DNA from: Deltaproteobacteria bacterium HGW-Deltaproteobacteria-4
GTDB lineage: Bacteria; Desulfobacterota; Desulfuromonadia; Desulfuromonadales; UBA2197
NCBI GenBank assembly: GCA_002841765.1
Contig: PHAV01000016.1
Location: 1-64,000, forward strand
DNA length: 64,000 nt
Direction: 5' to 3'
Positions 42,424 to 49,897 of this stretch are shown here, one piece after another. Each line of letters opens with the position of its first letter. Position 1 is the first letter of the stretch. Under the pieces are notes generated by a model. It saw nothing but the letters and a program-made list of their open reading frames with translations. It was not told the DNA's origin and did no database searches. A program made the position numbers and the translations under genes.

Positions 42424-43863
42424 CTAGCCGGCGGGGAGGAAATCAATCGGGTACAAAATGGTGGTGGTGGGGACCTTCTCCTTCGGTCCGAAGTTGAACT
42501 TTTTGACGCGGTCGACAATCTGGGCGACCAGCTCCGGTGAAGCGAGATCGGTCGACGGCACCGTACAGGCGGAGACTTCGCCCCCCGGTTCGATGGTGAG
42601 GCGCAGGATCATCTTGCCGCGCAGGGTCGGATTCTTGCGCAATTCGGCGTTATAGATCCGGTAAAGCGTTGCCTTGTATTTATCGAAAACGATCTGAATC
42701 TCTTCATCGGTGCGGGCCGGACCGGTTCCCGAGCTCAGTGGGCGCGCCTCTTCCGTCAGCCCCGCTACGGTACTTTCGACGCGTGCAACCCCCACACCGC
42801 CAAGACGATTGCCCGTGCCGCTGCCGCTACCGCTGCCGCCGCCGGTTCCACTGCCAGTACCCGTCCCACTACCGATATTGCGACTGACGGCAGAATTGCC
42901 AATACCACCGGAACCGCCAGCTGACTGCATGGCCACCAGCGAACGACTGGCCTGACCTGCCGCCCCGGATTGACTGATCAGACGGGACTGAACGCCGAGC
43001 TTCGGCACGGGAGTGACGTCCATCAGGTCGCTAAAGGTCTCCTTGAAGGCCAGAATCCCTGTACTCTCCGCTTTATTACTCACACTTGCTGTTTCGACGG
43101 GCGTTGTGGCGGGTTTGGGCCGCTCATTCTTCTCTTTATCCTGTGGTGCTTTTTTCTGATCTTGGTCGGGCTTCTTTTCTTCTTTGGAGGCCTTCGGTAG
43201 CGGCGCCGGTTTGGCCTGCTCTTTTTTCACCAGCATGGCCAGACGTTCCGGAATCTCAACCACGGCGGTGCGGTCCGGTACCGGCAGTCTCCACAGAGGA
43301 ATCAGTGCGCCAAAACCGATCGAGAGCAGGACAGCGACCAGCAATGCCAGATGGTAACGTTTTTCCCCTTCATCCTTGTTGTTCCAGGGCATAACCATTT
43401 CGCGAAAAGGGAGGGGCGAAACCTCCCGCTCCACAAGGAACTCTTCATTTCGGCGCTCCTCACGGGCATAGGCCTGCCGTACCTCTTCGTGCAGAAAATT
43501 CAGTTCATGATGTTGTTTGTTGATCTGTAGCTTGAGAGCGGCGTGCTTTTCCTGGGTGCCGCGAATCTCCTCTTCAAACCCGGCAATATGCTCCCGAAGC
43601 CGGTGCAGATGCCCGGCGACATACGGTCCTTCGAGCAGTTCATCCCAGAAGAGCGGCCCGGCGCCCAATTCACCGAGCGTATCGAGGGCGGTACAGACGT
43701 CGCGCAGGGCGTCGAAGCGGCGTTTATCTGCTGAAAACAGTTCCATTTCTTCCACGATGGTGCGCAGATCACCTTCTAGCCGCCGGAGTTTTTCATCTTC
43801 CTGCTTGATCCGGGCCTGGAGTGGAGCCAATTCATCTGCTAAAGATGTCTTTGCGGCACTCAT
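42424..43863 (-). CDS. TonB-like transducer with AgmX/PglI-type C-terminus and cytoplasmic coiled coil
   Basis: A 479-residue single-pass protein. Residues 1-165 are charged coiled coil (KQEDEKLRRLEGDLRTIVEE). One transmembrane helix follows at about 171-193. A Lys/Glu/Pro-rich stretch (about 215-255) and a glycine/serine/threonine linker (about 320-350) would span the periplasm. The last 110 residues (DKYKATLYRIYNAELRKNPTLRG and LTIEPGGEVSACTVPSTDL) match the AgmX/PglI/TonB-like C-terminal fold. TonB normally has a very short cytoplasmic end, so the N-terminal coiled coil is unusual. Directly follows the ExbD pair. Confidence 0.85.
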   Translation of the reverse strand: MSAAKTSLADELAPLQARIKQEDEKLRRLEGDLRTIVEEMELFSADKRRFDALRDVCTALDTLGELGAGPLFWDELLEGPYVAGHLHRLREHIAGFEEEIRGTQEKHAALKLQINKQHHELNFLHEEVRQAYAREERRNEEFLVEREVSPLPFREMVMPWNNKDEGEKRYHLALLVAVLLSIGFGALIPLWRLPVPDRTAVVEIPERLAMLVKKEQAKPAPLPKASKEEKKPDQDQKKAPQDKEKNERPKPATTPVETASVSNKAESTGILAFKETFSDLMDVTPVPKLGVQSRLISQSGAAGQASRSLVAMQSAGGSGGIGNSAVSRNIGSGTGTGSGTGGGSGSGSGTGNRLGGVGVARVESTVAGLTEEARPLSSGTGPARTDEEIQIVFDKYKATLYRIYNAELRKNPTLRGKMILRLTIEPGGEVSACTVPSTDLASPELVAQIVDRVKKFNFGPKEKVPTTTILYPIDFLPAG

Positions 43864-43864
43864 A

Positions 43865-44362
43865 TCAGACCTTTGCCGCTTTCTGGATAACGGCGAGTGA
43901 AATCTTCCCGTATCCGGAATCCGTGCAGGTGGACATGACTTTTTTCAGCACGCTGAAGGGAATCGTTTTGTCCGCAAGAATAGTGACTTCCCGGTTTTCC
44001 ACGACCTCAAGAGTGCTGCTCCCGATAATGCTGCGTTCGAGAGACTTCAGCCGCGCGGTGATCGGTGCGATCAAATCACTCCTGGCGCTCAGCAGCTCGG
44101 CGGTGCTGATCACGGCCTCCCCCTGCACAAGCACAAGGTCATGACTGATCATGATCACCACCGTGTTCGCCCGCGGCTTGGCCTCGACCACCGAGTCGGG
44201 CAGCTTGATCTGTTTGGGCGCCTCCACCACTTCACTGGCGCCGGTGTTGAAGAGGAGGAAAAAGACCAGGATGGTAAAGACATCCATCAGCGAGGTCAGA
44301 TTCAACCCCGGCATCTTTTTCCGGTTGCGCCCCATCCGTTTTATGCGTCGGCTATTTATCAT
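43865..44362 (-). CDS. ExbD/TolR family protein with intact proton-site aspartate
   Basis: A 165-residue protein with one N-terminal transmembrane helix carrying Asp27 (NLTSLMDVFTILVFFLLF), the residue that carries protons in TolR/ExbD. The periplasmic domain is of TolR type. It overlaps the other exbD by four bases (ATGA) and ends one base before the AgmX-like gene. Confidence 0.92.
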   Translation of the reverse strand: MINSRRIKRMGRNRKKMPGLNLTSLMDVFTILVFFLLFNTGASEVVEAPKQIKLPDSVVEAKPRANTVVIMISHDLVLVQGEAVISTAELLSARSDLIAPITARLKSLERSIIGSSTLEVVENREVTILADKTIPFSVLKKVMSTCTDSGYGKISLAVIQKAAKV

Positions 44363-44838
44363 GGCGCATCTCCAATGGATATATTGGGGAAGAGTTCTAC
44401 TCTCTGCGTAGCAACACTTCCGGGGGTTGCTATATCGGTGCTACGGACTGCGTCCATGATCTGAATCAGATAGTCGTATTCGATCTTCGGTTCCATCAAA
44501 ACTGTCGCATCCTCCTTCTCCGGATATTGGTTTTTAAGGCGGACGAGGAGTTCGGACAGCTTCTTCATATCGTATTGATCGCCTATTTTCGGAATCGCCG
44601 CCATGACATTTGAACCATCAGCGATCTCCAGGCCTAAATCACGGATGATCACTTCGATGGTGAAATTCGGCTTATCGGGCGTTCCGCCCGCGCCGGTCGG
44701 CACACTCAATTCCATGATGGTGACGCGCGAAAAGACTGCGCTTATCAAAAGAAAGGGGATCAGCACCACCATCAGGTTCAAAAAGGTAGTGACATCCAGC
44801 TCCGGGGGGATGTGGGGTTTTCTCTGGCGCTTAGCCAT
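44359..44838 (-). CDS. ExbD/TolR family protein with Asn at the proton-site position
   Basis: About 159 residues. The single transmembrane segment reads LDVTTFLNLMVVLIPFLLIS. Aligned to TolR (NIVPLLDVLLVL), the critical aspartate is replaced by Asn21. An Asp remains six residues earlier, at the membrane edge. The periplasmic domain is long, with a DYLIQIMDAV helix near the end as in ExbD. The start is ATG at 44838, overlapping exbB by eight bases. A TTG two codons upstream is possible. Confidence 0.9.
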   Translation of the reverse strand: MAKRQRKPHIPPELDVTTFLNLMVVLIPFLLISAVFSRVTIMELSVPTGAGGTPDKPNFTIEVIIRDLGLEIADGSNVMAAIPKIGDQYDMKKLSELLVRLKNQYPEKEDATVLMEPKIEYDYLIQIMDAVRSTDIATPGSVATQRVELFPNISIGDAP

Positions 44839-45481
44839 GGTCAACTCGCTTGGCGGAATGGGAGATAATGTTCAGCGCTTTCACCGCGGCCACCTCCAGA
44901 CTATCGACGATCCGGGCTGTGGTCGTCGTCAGCATGGCATGGATAATCAGCAACGGGATCGCGGCAATCAAGCCGAAGGCGGTGGTATTCATCGCCACGG
45001 AAATACTGGCTGACAACAGGTCGGCCTTCTCGGCAGGATTGGCATTGGCGACGGCGGTAAAAGCCGCGATCAGCCCCATAATGGTGCCGAGCAGTCCGAG
45101 CAGGGTGGCAATATTCGAGAAGAGAGCGACATAGGGAGTCCGCTTTTCCAACTGCGGAATGATCTCCATCATGCTCTCCTCCATGGCGATTTCGATGTCT
45201 TCCCGGCGGCGCACGGCTCCCTGGTACGCCAGCCCCATACTCAGCATCTGCCCGAGGGCGGAGTCGTCTTTGTTAACCATTTCCCGGGCATTGTCGAACT
45301 CACCCCCGGCCAGCACCGGTTGCAGCGACTCCCATAATTTCTGGTTTTTGCTTCTGGTGCGGCTCAGCTGAACCCAGCGTTCAAACGCGATGGCCACGCC
45401 CACGGCAAAGACGAGGAGAATGGGGTACATGAACACGCCGCCACTCTGAAAAAATCCAACCAACGAATAAATAGAATCCAT
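44831..45481 (-). CDS. MotA/TolQ/ExbB proton channel protein, copy 1
   Basis: A 216-residue inner-membrane protein with the TolQ/ExbB three-helix layout and the same core as copy 2 (RTPYVALFSNIATLLGLLG, NTTAFGLIAAIPLLI). Together with the next two exbD genes it has the one-TolQ/two-TolR arrangement seen in the AglR-AglQ-AglS motor of Myxococcus. First gene of the five-gene motor block. Confidence 0.93.
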   Translation of the reverse strand: MDSIYSLVGFFQSGGVFMYPILLVFAVGVAIAFERWVQLSRTRSKNQKLWESLQPVLAGGEFDNAREMVNKDDSALGQMLSMGLAYQGAVRRREDIEIAMEESMMEIIPQLEKRTPYVALFSNIATLLGLLGTIMGLIAAFTAVANANPAEKADLLSASISVAMNTTAFGLIAAIPLLIIHAMLTTTTARIVDSLEVAAVKALNIISHSAKRVDHG

Positions 45482-45546
45482 ACGTACTCCTCCACGATGC
45501 GGTTAATCAAAAAGCAAACTCCCGAGACACCCCTAGGCCAATGTCA

Positions 45547-45888
45547 TCAGTGCTCCCTCCTTGCGCTCTCCATACTGACTTCGAAAAAATCCAATTGCCG
45601 CATAAACACTTCTCGATCCACGGGCATGGCGCTTTCGGTTAACATCATCGCCAGACTTGTCTCCACCCCGATTTCAGAGCTTTTCCAGGGGACGATGTAC
45701 AGGGCTTTCGGGGCTTCATCGTTGCCGACGATCGACATACCGGAAATCATCTTAGCCTCCGCACTCCCCTCGACCGCAACACTCCCTTCGGCCGCAACAC
45801 CCTCCTCGACCACAACAGCCTCCTCCGCCTTGACCACGAAAGCCGGCACGAGCGCGAGGCACAGGATGAAAACTAAAGCTCGATACAT
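45547..45888 (-). CDS. Small exported protein of unknown function
   Basis: 113 residues. A clear signal peptide (MYRALVFILCLALVPAFVVKA, shown here as a feature) is followed by a Val/Glu/Ala/Gly-rich segment (VVVEEGVAAEGSVAVEGSAE) and a short globular tail. No known domain. It lies nine bases after the TPR lipoprotein and 65 before exbB, so it is probably a periplasmic accessory of the cluster. Confidence 0.7.
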   Translation of the reverse strand: MYRALVFILCLALVPAFVVKAEEAVVVEEGVAAEGSVAVEGSAEAKMISGMSIVGNDEAPKALYIVPWKSSEIGVETSLAMMLTESAMPVDREVFMRQLDFFEVSMESARREH

Positions 45889-45897
45889 ATCCGCTCC

Positions 45898-46608
45898 TTA
45901 ACGTTTTAGCCGCACGTGCAGATCGGCCACCCATATTTTGACTTGCTCATCCATCGGCACAGCGACGCTGTAGTTTTCGTAATGTTCGAGGGCACACCCC
46001 GGATCTTGCAGATAAAGATCGCAGAGAATCCCGAGATTTTTATGGAGCGGGCTATAGTCGGGAAAAGCCTGCAGACTCGTTTCATAGATCGTCCTGGCTT
46101 CGGCAAAGCGACCGGCCTTACGCAGCAGCAATCCATATTCATTGCTCGCCACCGGGTGGGCTGGAATCAACATCAGGGCGGCTTGCAGAGCGTCTTCGGC
46201 CTGCTCGGGCTTGTTGCCATGCATGCTGGCAATCGCCAGATTGATATAAGGGGCGGTCACGCCGGGGTCTTGCTTTATCACTTTTTCCAGCAGGCGACTC
46301 GCAGTCTCATAATCACCGGCCTGCATCATGACTACCGCCCGTTCGAAATCTTTGACCGCCGCCGCATCGAGACTGGGGATCTCCTGGATGACAAACCCTT
46401 CCCGCCCTTCGTCGAGACGCGCTACCGAGGAGACCGCCGGCACGGGCGGCTCGGGAAGGACGACAACGGGCGGAACCTTGACCCCGCTGGTACACCCCGC
46501 CAGGGTGGCCAACGCCAGGACCAGAACGGCGAAGCCGGCCAGGCGGCGCGCCGGGGTGCGCGGAAAGTGTTGTTGATCAATCATCTGCATTGCGGCACCG
46601 CTTTCCAT
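45898..46608 (-). CDS. TPR outer-membrane lipoprotein
   Basis: 236 residues with a lipoprotein signal (LATLAGC, Cys39) and a Pro/Val-rich spacer. About three tetratricopeptide repeats cover 85-200 (MMQAGDYETASRLLEKVI, GLLLRKAGRFAEARTIYE). TPR lipoproteins beside ExbB/ExbD are also part of the Glt complex of Myxococcus (GltE-like), but the match is by architecture only. The start could also be Met7 or Met9. Confidence 0.85.
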   Translation of the reverse strand: MESGAAMQMIDQQHFPRTPARRLAGFAVLVLALATLAGCTSGVKVPPVVVLPEPPVPAVSSVARLDEGREGFVIQEIPSLDAAAVKDFERAVVMMQAGDYETASRLLEKVIKQDPGVTAPYINLAIASMHGNKPEQAEDALQAALMLIPAHPVASNEYGLLLRKAGRFAEARTIYETSLQAFPDYSPLHKNLGILCDLYLQDPGCALEHYENYSVAVPMDEQVKIWVADLHVRLKR

Positions 46609-46638
46609 TTATTTTCATGCTTTCAATGCTTACATCCA

Positions 46639-46757
46639 GCACACGGATGACACGGATCTGACGGATAACATCGAAAGAAGCAAAATCAGACGAGTTGTCT
46701 TTAACCGTTCAAATGCTTTAATCCGCCTTGATCCGTTCCATCCGTTAAATCCGTGTG
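46639..46757. repeat. Dispersed intergenic repeat with inverted ACACGGAT ends, copy 2
   Basis: GCACACGGAT (46639-46648) and ATCCGTGTG (46749-46757) bound about 119 bases containing ACGGATCTGACGGAT and ATCCGTTCCATCCGTT. It matches copy 1 at 2088-2191 in ends and internal words. It fills the only sizeable gap (46609-46774) inside the envelope cluster, between two TPR lipoprotein genes. Confidence 0.75.
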
Positions 46758-46774
46758 AAAAATAGTCCTTCTAA

Positions 46775-49700
46775 TTACTTCACCACCATCTCCGGTGACA
46801 TCGTGGCCGCCGGCAGCGGTTCAACGCTTGGCTCCTCGGGAGCCGGCACCTCTTCGGGAACCGGCGCTTCGTTCTCAAGCGGCACCGGGACCGGCCGCTC
46901 GATTTCGTAGGTGAAGCCGCTGAGCGACGAAAGGATGGTGCTCGGTTCTTCCGGCCGGGAGTAGCGCGCCGGGACGAAAAGGGCCAGTTTCTTAAGACTC
47001 TGATCGATCCAGTGGTTGTAGATCCCGACGGTCAGCAGTTTCAGATTCTGCTCATGCACTTCGATCGCCTTATCCTCAAAGGGATAAGCCTGCTCTTCGA
47101 TGGCTAACTCGTACTGCTCGAGCTCTACAGGAGCCAGCCCCTCGGGACGTTCGGATGCCAGCAATGCTTTGCAGAAGTGAGCGTAGATCTCAGCGAGATA
47201 AAAGGTCGCCGCCGCTGTCACCTCCCCGACTTCATAGTCGAGAAGCTTATTGAATTCCTGGATGGCCGTCTTCATGAGATCGCGCTTCTTGCGTAAATTG
47301 ACATCGAAGGGCTTGACCAGCCTGACTTCCGCGAAACTGGCAAATTTCGGTTCCGTCAACACCAGGGCTGCAGTGGCGGCAAGGTAGCGGGTACGGACAG
47401 TTCGCGCCTGGCCTGCTGCCGCGTCGAGGCTGACGATCTCTTGAAGTTCTCCCAGATAACCTTGTTGATCGTCCTGCTCCTTGAGAAGTTGGGCAATCTT
47501 GTTGCGGGTTTCGAGGTTAAGCTCCAGCGGTTGCGGGAAAACGGCAACATAGCGGCGATAGACCAGCAGGGTGCGGGGCTTGTTTCCGACTTCCGTATAC
47601 AGTTCTGCGGCGAGCAGCAACGCCTCCCGTCTGACGTCATCATCAGCGGACTCGCTTTCGATGCGTTCATACTCATCAGCGGCCAGGGCGAGCTGACCGG
47701 CCTCTCGATAAACATAGGCGATCTTCTTGGTCACTTCCGGCTGCAGCGCGTCGCCGGGGAAGAGGTCGCGGAAGGACAGCAGCACCGTTGCCGCCTGCTC
47801 CCAGTCGTTGAGCTGGATCAGAGCAGCCGCGGCGTCGTACTCCGCAGTCACCCGGATTTTGGACGTTGGAGCCATCCGCCCCACCCGCAAAAAGTGGTCG
47901 GCCGCGGCGCGATAATCCGCCACTCCATTCGCCTGTTCACCTTGCTTGTATATCGCTGCCGCCAGATTATCGATCAGCGCTTCGCGACTCTTGTCCCCGG
48001 CGGGGAGGAGTGTCAGCACATGAACGTAAGCGGTTTCCGCTTCGCTGTAGCGTTGCAGCTCGTAGGTGGCGTGACCTACCACCAGCCAGGCGGCGCGCAT
48101 AAACTCCACCCCGGCGGCAGGGAAGGTTGCGATCAGCTTGCGGGCGGCGGCCACGGCCGGTTCATAATCGCGCAGGTCGTAGAGATCATCCGCGGCCGCG
48201 CCCAGAACCAGCGCCGCCTTTTCATGCTCCGGATAAGTATCGGCAAACTGCAGCGAGCTGCGGACGACCTCCCGCTTCACCTGATCCCGGGCCGCGGGGG
48301 CCGCGGCACCAAGGTGTTCGCGATAAGCGAAAATGGCGGCGTAGCCGGCGGCTGCGGACTTCTCGTGGTGCGGATAGCCATAGGCGGTCTTCTCGTACTC
48401 GACCGCAGCCAGGGCGAAGGAGCGGTTTTCCAGAAGAAGGTCCGCCAGCATATAGTTAATCGCCGGCGACTCGGGGTCGCTCGGGAAGGAGGTGAGGAAT
48501 TCCCGGTACCAATGCATGGCTTCGGCGAAGTTGGTCTCTTTTTCCTTGAGCTGCAGCGGGCTCTGATAAAGCGAGTGGTAATGATTGGCAAGATCGGTGA
48601 GGTTCGTTTTCAGCCAGACCAGAACTTCCGGCCGGTCGGCCGGTGCGAAATGCTGCCAGTATTCGGCTTGGAGCCCGTAAGTGCTGGCGAATTGTTTTTT
48701 CGCGTCAATGACCAGGCTGGGGAACGCCCCGGCGAGATGGATTTCGATCACCCGCATGGAGAATTGCGGTGATACATTGTGGAAGGGATTACGGCTGACA
48801 AAGGCGTTGTAGGTAGCGGCGGCGTCAGCATAGCGACGTTTGCCGTAGTAAAATTCCCCGAGGTTGCTGTAGATGCCGTCTTCATAACTACGCTGGCCGT
48901 GGAGGGTGAAGTACTCGACCACGGAGTTGGCACCGCCGAGATTGGAAAAGCTCAGACTGATGATCCTGAAGGTGTCATCGATGCGCTGGCGTTCCGGCAC
49001 ATCTGCGGTCTGGGCAAAGTCGTAGCCGACCGAGACCTTGTAGTCGAGCAGGGCAATAAAGCGGTGCAGCGCCTCGTCATAAAGGTCCTGCTTGTAAAAG
49101 GTCCAGCCGAGTTTGTAGAGGGCGAGCTGATAATAGGAGGAGGTGTCACCGATGCTGACGATGCTGCCGTAAGCCGCCTCGGCCTCCAGATAATGCCGGC
49201 GGGTGAAGAAATATTCGGCGCGTCGGAACTGCACTTCATCGATATAACGGGATTGGGGATAAGTCCGCACCAACCGGTCCATAACCTCCATGGCCGCTTC
49301 GACCTGCCCCAGCTCTTCATAAGCACGGGACATCTGGTACAGCACCTGGTCATTGCGTTCGTAGGCGGGATGATCGTTCAGCAGTTTCTGGTAGAGGGCG
49401 ATGGCTTCCAGAGCCCCGGCCCGTTCCAGGTCATCCCCACTTTCGGCAAGCCCGTTCGCTGCCGCGACCGGGCCGGACGGCGGGCTCTGGGCCACTCTTT
49501 GCTCAAAGTCGGCCGGTGATTCACCCGGCAGCGGTTCCGCTGCCGTGGCCGGTGCCGGGGTGTTGGCCGTCGCGCGTTCAGGAGGCGGCAAAGCCCTGGC
49601 AGTGGCCTGCCGCGCGGCGACGGTATCGCCGGCCAGCAGACCGTATTCTCGTTCGACCTTCAGATCTGCCAGGCGACGAATCGCTTCGGCCGTCAGGTCA

Positions 49701-49897
49701 GAATCGGGCGTTTCTTCCAGGAAGCGCCGGTAACCCTCCATGGCTTTATCGAGGCCGCCTTCGACCTTCTCTTCTTTGATTTCAACCTGCAGGTGACGCA
49801 ACTTGGCAATCGTATCCTTACCCCCGCCGGACTGACAAGCACTCAGGAGCAGCGGTAGCGCCAATGCGCTCAAGCGAAGCCAATTCGTTGCCTTCAT
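46775..49897 (-). CDS. Large TPR lipoprotein of the envelope cluster
   Basis: 1040 residues. The signal peptide ends in the lipobox LLSAC (Cys21). A short linker and a Pro/Ala-rich region (about 85-135) are followed by many tetratricopeptide-like repeats from about 155 to 870 (AYEELGQVEAAMEVMDRLVR, YPQSRYIDEVQFRRAEYFF in two parts). The C-terminus is Pro/Glu-rich (PEEVPAPEEPSVEPLP). Probably anchored in the outer membrane facing the periplasm. It overlaps the upstream TPR gene by four bases. Similar large TPR proteins scaffold the Glt complex. This identity is only architectural. Confidence 0.85.
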   Translation of the reverse strand: MKATNWLRLSALALPLLLSACQSGGGKDTIAKLRHLQVEIKEEKVEGGLDKAMEGYRRFLEETPDSDLTAEAIRRLADLKVEREYGLLAGDTVAARQATARALPPPERATANTPAPATAAEPLPGESPADFEQRVAQSPPSGPVAAANGLAESGDDLERAGALEAIALYQKLLNDHPAYERNDQVLYQMSRAYEELGQVEAAMEVMDRLVRTYPQSRYIDEVQFRRAEYFFTRRHYLEAEAAYGSIVSIGDTSSYYQLALYKLGWTFYKQDLYDEALHRFIALLDYKVSVGYDFAQTADVPERQRIDDTFRIISLSFSNLGGANSVVEYFTLHGQRSYEDGIYSNLGEFYYGKRRYADAAATYNAFVSRNPFHNVSPQFSMRVIEIHLAGAFPSLVIDAKKQFASTYGLQAEYWQHFAPADRPEVLVWLKTNLTDLANHYHSLYQSPLQLKEKETNFAEAMHWYREFLTSFPSDPESPAINYMLADLLLENRSFALAAVEYEKTAYGYPHHEKSAAAGYAAIFAYREHLGAAAPAARDQVKREVVRSSLQFADTYPEHEKAALVLGAAADDLYDLRDYEPAVAAARKLIATFPAAGVEFMRAAWLVVGHATYELQRYSEAETAYVHVLTLLPAGDKSREALIDNLAAAIYKQGEQANGVADYRAAADHFLRVGRMAPTSKIRVTAEYDAAAALIQLNDWEQAATVLLSFRDLFPGDALQPEVTKKIAYVYREAGQLALAADEYERIESESADDDVRREALLLAAELYTEVGNKPRTLLVYRRYVAVFPQPLELNLETRNKIAQLLKEQDDQQGYLGELQEIVSLDAAAGQARTVRTRYLAATAALVLTEPKFASFAEVRLVKPFDVNLRKKRDLMKTAIQEFNKLLDYEVGEVTAAATFYLAEIYAHFCKALLASERPEGLAPVELEQYELAIEEQAYPFEDKAIEVHEQNLKLLTVGIYNHWIDQSLKKLALFVPARYSRPEEPSTILSSLSGFTYEIERPVPVPLENEAPVPEEVPAPEEPSVEPLPAATMSPEMVVK

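Noticed and set aside
41704-45481. ExbB/ExbD genes as an ordinary TonB iron-uptake system
   Set aside because: No TonB-dependent receptor, siderophore gene or Fur box is nearby. The two ExbD proteins and the AgmX-type C-terminus fit a Tol/Agl-like motor better.
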